This document shows, one piece after another, positions 45,645-58,359 of a stretch of 64,000 nucleotides of DNA. Within the stretch, counting starts at the first letter, position 1. Every line of letters begins with the position of its first letter. Location: contig OW203764.1 of NCBI GenBank assembly GCA_934045905.1, forward strand, positions 27,454,954 to 27,518,953, given 5' to 3'. The notes beneath the pieces were generated by a model. That model saw only the letters and a program-made list of their open reading frames with translations, was not told the DNA's origin and ran no database searches. Source of the stretch: Leuctra nigra (taxonomy: Eukaryota; Arthropoda; Insecta; Plecoptera; Leuctridae). The translations under genes were made by a program, and so were the position numbers.

Positions 45645-46235
45645 TTGAGCGAGCGAAGCGAGCGTCTTCTTTTGCCTCGGACCTCTGTTTTTTTCCCGTT
45701 ACCTGAGGATATAAAAGTCAGAGTTTTTCTTAGATCGAGCTGAAATTTTACACACATGTAGAGACAACCTTTTCTGTTTGCAGACCCACATTTTTTTGAA
45801 ATCCATTTATTGGTTAAAATTTAAATAAATATTTTCTGATAGGCTGAAAATTGAAAACGGTCTTGGAAAATTATGATCAAACTCATATTTTGCATGATCA
45901 TTAAGACCAACATTGTGTCTTATTTTACAAAATTTCATCCCAATCAATTAAGAACGTATGAACTTATTGACATTTTTAATATCTGTCAGTAATGAAGTAT
46001 CGAAATGAATGTTTCCAGTGCCAATTGAATTGAATCTGATTTGCTGTATATGTACCTACTAGGGTGCATAGATACTATTATCACGTTTCGATGAATTGTG
46101 TTGTTGATTGAGTGATCATATTTCAATTCAATATGGATGTATATGTTATCTGTGCGTTGTGTACGCATTTCCGGTTCGAGAATTTGCACGTACCCGTGCT
46201 CGCTCATCAACGCGTTACACTGAGCGTTTTCCTAG
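45645..46235 (+). mobile_element. Full-length short-type Helitron-like copy (591 bp)
   Basis: TTGAGCGAGCGAAGCGAGCG start preceded by T. The end has CGTGCTCGCTCATCAACGCG, TTACACTGAGCG and TTTTCCTAG|T. Best reference for the short body type. Confidence 0.82.
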
Positions 46236-49200
46236 TATCAGAAACCTGATCACACGAAAATAAGTTGAAAGAAGAGGCTGATATAGCTCCCTGGGAAGTC
46301 ACGGAAATACGGAATTGGGGATCCAATTCCAAAAAAATATATTTTTTCCCTACAAACATTTAAAAGAAAATGAGATATAATTTCACACTCGGGGCAGCTC
46401 CGTTGACTCGCACGTACACCGTTGTGTAACAACAGCAAACAAAACAAAATTGAATGAAATTGCTTCTGTGGCTTGCCACCGCTCGTGAGGAAACGACTTC
46501 GGTTGAGATGTGAAAGATGCGCAAACGATCTTTACTTTCCTGATGACCATCCTATTATCCATTACTGTAATAATCAGAAAACCAGAAAGTATTGCCGGAT
46601 CCTTTCATGGCATTGGTATTCCCATCCTCCGATTAATTAAGGGCGCGAGAAAGCAAACATTATGTTGAACTCTTTAACATCAATGGTCGGGAAGTTGTTA
46701 CGATTTGTCAAGATTGGGTCATGAAACTGAAACGTGAATTCGTCTTTTCTTGATCCCACGTTTGTATATTGCACCTTGTTAATTTGATGTGATTTAATTA
46801 AACTGCATTTCATTAGTTAATTGTATTTTTGACTTGCTTAGGTGTTTAATTTTATTTTGTACAAATATAATAACCTGTGAAGTGCAAATAGAAGAGCTGC
46901 GGAAACTCGTTACAGCACGAATGAAGTTCTATCTTAGAAGAACTTCACGTTCAACAAGAATGATGCATGATATTACTTCAGGACTTGAAACTACACAGAG
47001 AACAACCAAATGTGAAGCATTGTTAACATGTCCATCGGTGTAAAACTCTTTTCGGTTAGAGGCGGAAACAGTTGATATATTGTTTTGACATATTGTGATT
47101 TGAAAATGAATGCTCTTGTATGCTTTCAATAAAAAATATTGAAATCATATCCGAAACATTTGTATATTTTTTCGTGTTAGAAAGCACTATATAAAAGTGA
47201 GCTGGAGCCAAATATGTATCGTACGGTACAGTTGTTTCTATAAAATATCATTATTGCTGTCATATTGTTATGATGAATAAAATTAGTTGCTAATTTGACT
47301 GAAAACATCGAAGGTTACTTCAAAAAACTCAATTATAGCAGATATGTTGCACCGATCTTTAATTTCAAAAAAGCATTTGGACCAGCATTGTTGTGTCTAT
47401 GTTATTGTTTTGAAACTATTTTTCATATTCGGCCCACGTTTTTCAGTATTTAAGAAAGAACGATTATTTTTTCCAAGATGGCGGCTTTTGACAAACATTT
47501 TTTTTGTTATTTTTTAATTCCTTGATTCAATTTTAGTGTATCCAATTTTTTTTACAATGTAATTTGAAGCAGTTGAATTTGGAAAGTGGCCTTCAGACCC
47601 CTCTGCCTCCGCCCCCGGACAGGGTTGCCAGGTTGCCACCTCGACTTTTCATACATCAAAAATCATGCTTCATCAAATGGCATTAGGTGGCAACCTCCTT
47701 CACAAAAATCCTAAGAAACGTACAAAACGTTACACTGGCAATCCGACTAAATGATAAGTAATGATATCAGGGAGTTTGGCTAAGACAATAGCTTCTTAGT
47801 CTATAAAACATTATACCAATATCTGTACAAAATTTTAATTTAATTATAGTGTTTTCAAATCTATTAAAATCTAAATGTACAGGTACGTTATTTTCAAGCG
47901 TTTTGGTCCTATCAGAATACCACATCGTGATTTTTCTCTTGGGACTGAGCCAATACATACTACCTACTTGTATTGGTTGGTAAAAAAAACCCTCTGCGCA
48001 AAATGCAAATTAGGTCTATGGAAAGGAAGCTTTACAGATGCCACACAAGAACAAAGCAATCACAGGCAATTTCAAATGGGCCAAAAGACATGCCTGTTTA
48101 ATTGTACGTGTTAGGTCATTGATGCAGGAGCTTGGAACGGAGAACCATTAGAGGGATTCGCTCTCTGCAAAATATTGTACTGTTCTGAGAAAACGAAATT
48201 TTGTTCAGCAAAATATTTTCATGTAATATCTCACATTTTTTCTGAAATCTAATAATATCGATTGAACCATTTGGAATTTAACGTGCTATAATGGTCTTTC
48301 ATTCAATTATAATGGAGACCTGTTTTATTTTACGCCTAAAGTAACTTATCAAAAGTTAAATTTATCTTCATTCGAAACATACCCAGTGGTATACAGTCGC
48401 ACCATTCAGGGAAGTATAGTTCCACTACACCTATAACATTGTGGTGTACCACATATTCCACATGTACCACAATATTCCAAGCTTGTCAACAAAAGGTTAC
48501 TAGAGAGCCCCGCCATGTAATACATGACCTAATCACAATATTTTCTGATCAAGGTATAATAGAGAGCAACTCTTGAACAACTCTTGCTGACGAATTGACT
48601 GATCGTGACAATTGACTTGACCCTCACGAAACTACCGATCTCAATGGCTAACTCAATTCTAAATCTTGATATTTTTTTTCAAAACAAACCTAAACAATAA
48701 TTAAATATGAATGGATCTGTTCAGTGAAGAATTAACCCAAAGTGACAGTTTCCAAATTAATATACTTACTTAGAATATTGAAAACAACAACTGAAAAAGT
48801 TATGAACGAATCTAAACGAATCCAAATTCTGAATTCCAAATCGTACCCAAATGAGTTAATTATACGAAACAAATACGCAACATAAACAATTACAGCACAA
48901 TCAAAAATGTCCAACATTAAAAATTTATGCTAAGAAAACACGGGAAACACTATCAAGTTTATATGAAAGAAGATTAGAAGAGCATTTCTGTCGTTGTCTG
49001 ACTACTCTCACGTGACTTTACTTTCCTAACAGCTATTTGGTGATCGAAAAAGCACAAAGTATACTTGAATCCCATGGTCAAGACTGAGTAGTAGAATTTA
49101 ATGCGATTTTATTCAGGTCTCCACATAATAAGATTCAACCTGATTATATAAACGTACGCATCTCTGCAGAAATCACAACAATTAGCAACAATACAATTTT

Positions 49201-49748
49201 GATTTCTAAATGGTACTTTCAGTTTTCAATATACTCAAATCATTTTCAAAATGCGATGTGACGTAAGGAGGTACACTCGAGAAAAATTTACAATATCAGA
49301 AAAGTTCTCTTGCGCCCCCCTCCCCCCACCCCACACAACATTCTCAACCCCCAAAATAACAATTACATTTAAATGTTGCTTTTCATGTGGTTCTATTCGG
49401 TCAAGGTCCACAGAGTTAAATTGTATTTTCTTCACTGCCAATGGATTCACGGCTTCCTGAAGTTTCAAAGTTACGAAAAAGTATGTTTTTTCATGAAATT
49501 GTGCATTCCATGCAATATCTCTCAATATGCTCAATGGATTCGATTGAAATTGTGTGCACTTTATTTGGCTCGAAATTATCTACAGGAAAAGTCCGGATTT
49601 GATTAAAATTGAGCTAAAATGACGATTTCTATAGAGGTCTATCGTAACGCAAATTCCGAGCTCAAGGTCAAAACTGTGCATTAATAGTAAAGTATGCCGC
49701 TTAAAATCTAGAAGACCGTGAAAGCTGTGCTTTTTGATTTCTTCATTA
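46236..49748. other. AT-rich intergenic DNA
   Basis: It holds only the weak hydrophobic exon at 48770-48917. 49235-49620 has overlapping open frames on both strands without a recognisable family. Confidence 0.5.
48770..48917 (-). CDS. Weak candidate hydrophobic exon
   Basis: ATG at 48917 opens about 49 codons (MLDIFDCAVIVYVAYLFRII at the start), with a second hydrophobic run near SFITFSVVVFNIL. It ends at a strong GTAAGT donor (48769-48764). It could be a membrane-protein exon such as a chemoreceptor, but AT-rich DNA yields such frames by chance. No partner exon was found. Confidence 0.15.
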
Positions 49749-49755
49749 CTTGATT

Positions 49756-50379
49756 CACCGCGTAGAGAACAGCTATCTTCACACTATTAAGCTTACGGTG
49801 TGAACACTTCAATGATCTACCATTGGCTCCCGTGAATACGGACTACGGGTGGAATACGCAGAAAAAAATGCTATAAATCGACCCTTGGTCAGTCTGCACC
49901 CTAGCCGATCGCAGCGCTAAGTTCGCTGGTGGCGATCCCAGAACTAATCTAGGCAATCATTTTATTTCTTGAGTGATAGTCAATGGCGCGAGCTGTCAAA
50001 TGCCATCTTTTAGGTTATTTGCTGTTTGGTGAATAATAAGTAAGTGAAAATGCTTGTATTACATGTTAATTATTACAATCAATAAACTAAACACATTTTT
50101 ACACTGATATCAACCCTTTTAATTTCATCTGATCGTTATCCAAGTTGTTTAAGTTCTAATTTATACATTTGATTTTGAATTAACCCGCTAAAATTCAGAT
50201 TAGTTCGATTTTCTAACACCAACCATGGTGCTTAGAGAGCGCTGCGAACGGCTGGTAGCCGCAGCCAATCCACTCTATAGACCTGGCCATATTTAGCATT
50301 GGAGCCTGTTTCACGTCTCAAGCCCATCTGATCTCACCTTAAATTTAATAGTGTGAAGATAGCTGTTCTCTACGCGGTG
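49756..50379. mobile_element. 624-bp element with 35-bp perfect inverted ends
   Basis: Both ends begin CACCGCGTAGAGAACAGCTA and stay identical for 35 bp (through ACTATTAA). CTTGATT repeats directly on both sides (49749-49755, 50380-50386). No coding frame. A 7-bp duplication is atypical for the common superfamilies, so the class is left open. Confidence 0.8.
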
Positions 50380-51536
50380 CTTGATTCGTAAATCACTTGG
50401 TCTATGTTTTTATGCTGATTGATTTTGGAAAGAACAGACATAAACTCTCATAAGGATTCTGTCGATCGTAAAATTGAATCTTGGTTCTACTTTCAGAGAA
50501 CGGTTTTTAGATATAAACTGATTTGAATTCATAATATAATACCAAATGAATTTAAGCTTTGTGCTACGCGAAATCTTCTTATTAACTTGCATACATCAAA
50601 GCTTATAGAAGTTTGACTTTGAAACAAGATTATTTTAAACTCGGACCGTAGTATTGAGTATCGTGTTATAATTTGTCATAAAATCCTATTTCCCTGCCGC
50701 AGGGAAGTGTTCCGCTAGCCGACTTAGTACTCACAACTGCGTCATTACGCTATGCTGGGCGCATTCCCCGTTGAGATCATGGGCGAGTGACGTCACTCTA
50801 GATTTAACCTAGGTCAACCAACGAGCTCAATCTTGGATCTAACTTGGATCTAACTGCCCCTGTAAAATACCTCGGGCGTTTAGATCAATATATTTTCATT
50901 CATTTGGACTCAAGGTCATTACGTCATGAAACAATAACACAGACAGGTATAGGGAAATCAGAGCGTTTGTGTGCCCATTTGTTACTTGAACAGGGAAATA
51001 AATGCGCCAAATTCATATCACAATTACTGAGCTTTTTATCTTAGAAATATTTTGATGATACATTTTTTTATACAATCACAAATAAAGTGACGCACACGGT
51101 TCGGCAAAGTGTTCTTTTTGCAGTATTCTTCACACGAATAGAACTTTTAAAATATCCAACACGTCGCACAATTCAATTTAAAAAAAATAAATAAAGAACT
51201 AGAGTATATTACAACCTATGACGCCTTAAAACTTATAATTCAATAATATATCAGTGGTCGTAATATTCGTCAGAGTGTGTAGCATTTAGTTAAGTGATCT
51301 TGAATTGTCCTAAAGTGCTCGATTTTTAACACAATGTATGTAAAGACGCAACAAAAAAGAACATTCCGAGAATCGCGTTCCCTTCATCAGGACCAATTTC
51401 TGTGCCTCAGGGCTCAGAGGTAGAATGTCTGAAGTCCATTTCAATGATTCTAAAGTGAGCTAAAAAGCCCAGTAATTTTGTCTTCATCCAATCATATTTG
51501 TAATGATATGAAGGGATGTGCGTTGAGAAAATTATC

Positions 51537-51610
51537 CGACCGAACCGGGGCTCGAACCCGGGACCTCTCACTTGCCGAGAAAGAGCTCTACCAACTGAGC
51601 TACCGGGTCG
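51537..51610 (-). pseudogene. tRNA-like sequence (SINE head or tRNA pseudogene)
   Basis: The minus strand reads GACCCGGTAGCTCAGTTGG (A box) and GGTTCGAGCC (B box), with a perfect T-arm CCGGG/CCCGG. The acceptor stem and anticodon stem each carry mismatches. The 34-36 triplet would be GGC, but position 33 is C rather than U. No full tRNA fold, so more likely a SINE head. Confidence 0.55.
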
Positions 51611-52623
51611 AACGGACGGACATTAGACACAACGCACTGATGAGGTTAGAGATCTCCGAGGAGAATGGAATGAAGGTAGAGAATGCTCACTACGAACTGT
51701 CATACCACCGGTGACGATACTGTCACCATGTCTCATTGCACTTGCGTGCGCAACCCTCTTTTACTCGACTGAACGAGTTGGAAGTTTTCCACAGAAACCT
51801 ACATTATCTATTTGTAATGGTGACGCGAGTCTTATGTAAGGAATACTTCAAAATAACTGCATTTGTTGACATCAGTAAAAGGGTAATTGATAGAGAATGA
51901 TTACATCATTCCAAAAGTGTGCAACGCAGAATTGAGAAATTGACTTCTGGCCTTCTACTTTTGAAGTACAGATTTGAAAGTCAAGGTTGTACTCTGTGGT
52001 TGTAAACACATTACAGTACGCTTTACGCTGACTACGCTCTTACACAATCGTTTTATTTGAATACATTGTAATGCCATGAATTCGATACTAAAATCATTTC
52101 ATCAGCTGTGAATGTCTGCATTTATTTGAGCACCATTTTCATTACATTGAATTTGGTTCTCGGAATAAAATGTGAAAGTATTGCGGGAAATCACGCTCTC
52201 TCTATAATGAAATATGTTTGAAATGGTTTATTGTATATTAGATTTTAATAAATTTTGAACGTGTAATTGAAAGTGCCTTGCTCTGGGCAATTTACGATTT
52301 CATGCCATTTTACAATTTTAAATCAACTGTCACAGGATCTACTTTTTTGTCATTTGTTACTAATTATTTCTGATGTATTTTGTCAAAATGTTACTGCAAA
52401 AGATCCTCCTTTTAAATAAATCTTGTTTTCCAGACAGAAAACAGACATACACATGAACTTTCAGTGGATTTTCAATCCATCTTAGTGAAAGTATAGAATA
52501 AGTAAATTCAGAAAATGTGTGGGTTCGCGAGTAGAGTGAATTCCTGTTGAAGGGTTGGAGGATCACATTGGTTTTTCACGCAACAATCTGGTTTGAACAA
52601 ATAACGTGCATGCTAAATGAGAT

Positions 52624-52697
52624 CGGCTTCGTGTGGGATCGAACCTCTGACGTTTGAGTTTGTACTCCAGTGTTTTACCACTGAGCTACGTAGACAT
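52624..52697 (-). pseudogene. tRNA-like SINE head
   Basis: The minus strand has GTAGCTCAGTGGTAAAACA (A box region) and GGTTCGATCCC (B box). Acceptor-stem pairing is absent and the anticodon arm is malformed. Such heads are typical of tRNA-derived SINEs. Confidence 0.5.
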
Positions 52698-53452
52698 GAG
52701 GACATTTTTGTAAAATTACTAAAAGGGAGTTTTATTTTAAATTTGTAAATCAACACATATTTATTTTATTATTTTTGTAAACGTTTTAATTAAATCAGTC
52801 AATTTTATTAGAAACATTTCAATGTCTGTACTAAAATCATTGACATGTATAATGAGAAATCATTTCATTCGAAATTTAGTAGGGATTAGATTGATGATTT
52901 TGTAGTAGGTATAGTATAGTATTGGTTTTGGTTTTAATTTCATTTGTTCACTTTTTCTATTAGTCTTAATATCGTTTTTGTTTTCATTGTGATCCAATTT
53001 ATTATCATAGCTTTTAGTATAATCAAGCATTCCCTTGTTTTTTGGTATTCTGTGTTTTTGTGCAATTTATATATGCTGTATAATAAACAGATAATTTAAT
53101 AAAATAATAATGACAAACACTTATCACATTAAAAAATTAACATGTGTTTATTCATAAAATAATAATAATATCATACTGATATTTCACGTGACATTTTAGC
53201 GGGAAAAACAATGTGTAATGTAGATATGACCACCTGACGATGTCATTTCTAAGTCCACAACAGTGTGTTACTATGGCGAAGACTTTGTTGATATTTAAAC
53301 ATTCGGAGATTTCTACCAATCTTTATATGAAATACTTTAAAAATATTCATACCACAATAATAATATTTTGTTTGTCTATCCTAGGCATGTATACTTTCAA
53401 TATTTCACGTTTTCAATCCATTCTACAAGTAGAGAGAATTCCCTATTACTAT

Positions 53453-53749
53453 CTAGTGGAGCGGTCGCTCCACCCAGCCAAGTCGTACTATACACTCACA
53501 CTCACTCAACATACCGTAAATGCCTAATAAACTGAGGAGCAGACCAAACACTTTTACTGTAAGCAACAACATAGCATTTTCGGCCTACTGGATCTCAAAA
53601 TTGGGAAATCTCACATTGTTGCGAAATAACTTAATTTCGATCCATGGCCCACCTGACAACATATACCAAATTTGGGAACAATACGTTATGCCGTTTGGGT
53701 GCTAGAGGGCCGTGAAAACAGTGAAATTACACCCCTTTTAAAAGCTATC

Positions 53750-53793
<44 letters not shown>

Positions 53794-54788
53794 CAGATTC
53801 AGATTCAGATTCAGATATCAGGAAACGTTGCTATCACCGCCACAGCCTAAACGGCTGAACCGATCGATATGAAAATTTTACCACATGTGCACTTTTGGCG
53901 TCTGATGATACCTTTGTTCTTATAAATTTTTTGTGCCGCCATTTTTAAACCGGAAGTGACGTGATATATCAAAAACGGCTGGACCGATTAGAACGAAATT
54001 AGCGCCATTCGATTTAGAAGGTCATCTATAAGGAATACCAATAGTGAAAGAAGAAATGTTCTATAACCTAAACCGGAAATGACGTCATAAAAATGACAAA
54101 TCTGACTAAAATCATCTCTTATATCAATAACTACATATTCAGAAGGCTTATAATGTTACATAACATTTATAGATACAAATTTTAGGTGGCAGTGATGTCA
54201 ACCGCCATTTTGAAAACCGGAAGTGATGCCGTAACTCGAGAACGGCTGGACCGATTGGAACGAAACTTTTGCTATACTTTGTAACATATTATTTATAGCA
54301 TTAACACAGTAACAAGCACAACTTTTCTTAGCAACTAAATCACAAAATCTTATTTTTTAAAAGAATTATTCTTTGGTGCCACAATATGTTACAAGTTGTA
54401 ATAATAAACTGAAAAAAGGAGTGATATCCCCATAAAAAACACTCCGTGTAAAAATACCAGCCAAGTCTCTTTAATTAAAAAAAAATAGAAGAAATCTAAA
54501 AATTCAGCACTGAAAAGTAGTGATATCAAAAAATTGGCCATGTCAAAACTTTTCAAAAAATACTTGGCGCATCGTTTTTTTTAGGACATGTGTAGATGAG
54601 TACATTTCATTTCCTGCCTTCTTCTATACTATTTATATGCACGATACGCCAAGTATTTTTTGAAAAGTTTTGACTTGGCCAATTTTTTGATATCACTACT
54701 TTTCAGTGCTGAATTTTTAGATTTCTTCTATTTTTTTTTAATTAAAGAGACTTGGCTGGTATTTTTACACGGAGTGTTTTTTATGGGG
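53453..54788 (-). mobile_element. 1.33-kb element with fold-back head and terminal palindrome, copy 2
   Basis: Reverse orientation to 6228-7561. The palindromic end CTAGTGGAGCGGTCGCTCCA is at low coordinates. The body has GGAAGTGACGTGATATATC and ACGGCTGGACCGATT. The fold-back head is 54428-54788. Length 1336 bp against 1334. A (GAT)n run followed by (GATTCA)n at 53751-53815 replaces a short GAT-rich stretch of copy 1. Confidence 0.75.
53751..53815 (+). repeat. (GAT)n then (GATTCA)n microsatellite
   Basis: About 13 GAT units followed by about four GATTCA units inside copy 2 of the 1.33-kb element. Confidence 0.85.
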
Positions 54789-55074
54789 ATTAGTATCTAC
54801 TCGGTAGACCATGCTCGGTAGTTAAAAATGGAGTCTGGTCTAGAGTATGAATACAATATAAATTTTCATGTGATTAATAATGTTTATAGCTATAAAATGA
54901 TATGATGACACTCACGCAATAAAACAATGAAGTACAATGAAAGCATAATAATTAAACGTAAACCACCAACCTGAACCAAAAGCAACAAAACTAACCTAAC
55001 CTCAACTCTTCATTACACTTCTACCGCCTTGTTTCCTTGTTTTCTTTCTTGGATCTAATATTAAGGTCTACCTA

Positions 55075-55296
55075 CAATGGGGTTGTTCACGCAAAACTAT
55101 TGTAGATGGCGCTGCTGTTCTAATCGTCCGGGAGAGAGCCAATCAAAATGCATCTAGCGGAATGGAAGGTTTTTAAACCTTGGCGGGAGTTTGATTCAGA
55201 GATCTTGGATTCAGAAACCAACCAATCAGAGAGAGGCACCTCCAATGCCGCTAGCGCTGCGAGTGAGAGCAAATGGCAGTGAACAACCCCATTGAC
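55075..55296. mobile_element. MITE with CAATGGGGTTGTTCAC ends
   Basis: The perfect 16-bp inverted ends CAATGGGGTTGTTCAC / GTGAACAACCCCATTG enclose about 190 bp with no frame. No target duplication was recognised. Confidence 0.6.
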
Positions 55297-55299
55297 GTA

Positions 55300-56271
55300 A
55301 TGGCAACGCAACGTATGTCATAACAGCGACGTATCTATTTTCGTTCCGTCACCGTTGAGTCAATTATTGTAGCCAGTGCATATTGAATGTTCCAATTTCT
55401 GGAACAATAAAAAAATCTTGAATCTTGAAAATCTTGAATCAATAAACAGTGTAGTCTAAAAAAGTATTTTAGTATTTCTTTAGTGGAGCCCATCAAAGCC
55501 ATTTCTGGCTTTAGGAAGATTCCCTGGACATTAAAGAGAATTACGTTGACCAATCATATCAGAGAATACCACTGACAAGATGGCATCCACAAGGTTATAA
55601 TTACATGACATAACTGAACCACTCCATCATAACACTGGCTTAAAGGAATTAATAAGTAGTAATTAACAACAGCGACACAGCGCTATAGCTCAGCTATATG
55701 CCCTCACTAATTCGAGTTCAATCAATGGCCGCCGCGAATTTGCCAGCTCCTCTCGAGTATTCGCAGAACGTGGATTAATATAGGAAGATAATAAAAAAAG
55801 TGCGTCTCAGTGAAAAACTCTTGATTAAAGAGTTGTAGGTAGTAAAAGCTAGACGTGCCTGAATTAAACTGTCATCAGGAAGAAGTATTTCGTCTTCTTT
55901 CAACGCATGTCCATTGCGCATGTTCATCTGCGCATGTACGTTTATATCATGAGTAAATCGGCAACATTTTATATCTCAATGGCCGTGACCTAGCAACCAA
56001 TCAAATGTCAACAAAGAACTCAAAACAGCTCGAGATTTGTAAGGAAGGGCGCAAATTCATATTTTTATCAGATTCAGTGAAATTGTGTATACTTCATTGC
56101 AATTTTCACAACGAATAACTTTTGACACAATATGTTTGTCCTGTTCCTGTAACAGGATTTATAGAATGGAATTATCCAGTATTACAAAACATCTATGAAA
56201 TGAGAGGTGTATGGCAACCCAACCTGCTGATTAATAATGCTGATGGTAGTTTAATTTGTTGAAACATAGCA
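55300..56271. other. Intergenic DNA
   Basis: ATCTTGAATCTTGAAAATC at 55414-55432 is a short degenerate repeat of the kind seen at retroelement 3' ends, but no coding remnant precedes it. Confidence 0.4.
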
Positions 56272-56273
56272 TA

Positions 56274-58309
56274 CCCATATAGAAATTTTACGTGACATCT
56301 TAGTGACCAACTGATGACTTTTCAACCTGACCATTTAATGACCCCAAGGTTGCTTTCCATGGTGACCAAGTAGTGGGAAATGTGTCATAGGGCCAGTAGT
56401 TGGTCAGCATGTGGGTCATCATCGAGTAAGTACCTCCTAGTGACTATCTCATGACTACACGGTGGAGTTTAGCTGACCCAAAGTTAGTACCTTACGTTAC
56501 AATCTCATGACCAACTGGTAGCTCTAAGACGACCCAAAGTTAGTTCCTAACGTGACAACCTAATGACCCATTGCTGACCCGAGCTGACCATTTGATGACG
56601 GACTACACCTGACCAAGTAGTAGCAAACTGCTGACTACAGCGTGACCCATAAAACCGTTACTACTGAAATATTTCAAAAATGAACATGTAATTAATTGTA
56701 ACTCGATAGGTTTTAATTGTAATTACATTTTGTGAACATAATAACAGAGATAATTACAATTGTGATCAGAATCTGAAATTAAACGCAATTTGATTAGAAC
56801 GAGGATCGAACCCACGACGGCGACGGTAGACACGATTAGAAGGCAGGCGCGCTATCCCATGGACCAGGCTGACGACTGAGGTTTCAGCGCGTTAAAATAA
56901 TACTTCAAGTAGGAAATGTTATGCTGATGTTCTTCGATCTGGAGTGTGATAAGCCGATATATTATATTAGTCTGTATTTCCATGCTATTTTAAAATACAA
57001 AATATTGAATAAAATATTAAATATAAGTTAATATTATCATAGAAAACTTACGTTGAATATTTCAAGTTGCTAGTGTCAAATTGACACAATAAATAGTTTG
57101 TAATTTCAGTTAAGACCGGTTGTATACAATAAATTTTACCCCTCCCTTGTACATTCATGCTTCAAGATTATGCAAGTCAAAATACCTGCCAGTGGCACCG
57201 GTTGCAATAACTTCAAATAAGATAATCTGATTTGTTAAATGTGAAAATATACCCTCAAATTGGTTAAAAAGTGATAATGTTCCGATCAATATGAAAATTT
57301 GTAGATTTTGCGAGGATTAGCTTGTTTTAACATAGCTCAAAGATAGCTCGAATCTAATTGTTTGATTTTAATTTCGGGTAACAATTAATTTGTCTTGTTA
57401 ATTATTTTCTCGAATTAGGTACTAGGAATATTAACACTTTTATTAAATAGAGGTATGAAACAAAAGCTAACTAACTCCAACTCCATAATAAATTGCAAGT
57501 ACTCCAAGTCGATGGCTAACCATGCATAATCAATTACCAAAACAAATCATCATCGCAACCCACATGTATTGATCAAATTGTCACTCATGGGTCATTTCAA
57601 CTAGGTACCTCTTCAATCTGACCCATAGGTAGCATAGTCGTGACCCATTTTGCTATCAATGGGTCATCATGTAGTAACCTATGGTCATGCAAGGGTCATC
57701 TGACCCAAAGGTGGCATAGACATGGCCCATTTTGCTATCAATGGGTCATCATGTAGTAACCAATGGTCATGCAAGGGTCACTTCAAGTAAGCACCTATTC
57801 AACCTGACCCCAAGGTGGCATAGACATGACCCATTTGCTATCATTGGGTCATCATGTAGTAGTCAATTGTCATGTAGGGGTCATTTCAAATAAGCACCTT
57901 TTCAACTTGACCCAAAGGTGGCATAGACATGACCCATTCGCTATCATTGGGTCATCATGTAGTAGTCAATTGTCATGTAGGGGTCACTTCAAATAAGCAC
58001 ATATTTAATCTGACCCAGAGGTGGCATAGACATGGCCCATTTTGCTATCATTGGGTCATCATGTAGTAGTCAATTGTCATGCAGGGGTCATGATGACCAA
58101 ATCGTGACTACAGGTGACCCAATGGGCAATCAGTTTGTGACTAAGATGTCGTTAATGGGTCATGTTCTAGTCACCTTCTTGGGTCACCTCCATAGCTGCG
58201 GGTCACCATGAGTTATCTGTTGGTCATTAGTTGGTCACCTCATATTGCTGCATGACACCAATGGGTCAGTATTTGGTCATGAAAGGGTCATGAATCGTTT
58301 CTATATGGG
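56274..58309. mobile_element. 2.0-kb TA-flanked element packed with TGACC motifs
   Basis: The inverted ends CCCATATAGAAA lie between TA dinucleotides (56272-56273, 58310-58311). The arms 56300-56650 and 57580-58290 are filled with TGACC(C/A)A and its complement, many dozens in total. 57590-58100 forms about five tandem units of about 103 bp (TGACCCAAAGGTGGCATAGA within each). The centre is single-copy and carries a tRNA-like SINE head. No coding frame. Confidence 0.75.
56796..56880 (-). pseudogene. tRNA-like SINE head inside the TGACC-rich element
   Basis: The minus strand has TGGTCCATGGGATAGCGCGC (A box region) and GTGGGTTCGATCCTCG (B box), about the right distance apart for a tRNA head. 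It occupies the single-copy centre of the 56.3-58.3 kb element. Confidence 0.45.
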
Positions 58310-58321
58310 TAGAACCCGAAG

Positions 58322-58350
58322 GATCTGGGTTCGGACCCCAGTCGGAGTAC
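58322..58350 (+). other. B-box-like motif next to the TGACC element
   Basis: GATCTGGGTTCGGACCCCAG is a perfect T-arm-like hairpin just outside the right end of the 2.0-kb element. It may belong to a SINE into which the element inserted. Confidence 0.35.
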
Positions 58351-58359
58351 GCATTTTAA

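Larger units (their letters stand above)
50387..53452. other. AT-rich intergenic DNA with two tRNA-like SINE heads
   Basis: Apart from 51537-51610 and 52624-52697, no supported feature. Confidence 0.5.

Noticed and set aside
51537..51610. Functional tRNA gene
   Set aside because: A and B boxes are good, but acceptor and anticodon stems have mismatches and the anticodon loop lacks U33. SINE head is likelier.
57590..58100. CRISPR-like array of regularly spaced repeats
   Set aside because: The units are whole tandem copies of about 103 bp without unique spacers, inside a transposon-like element in eukaryotic DNA.
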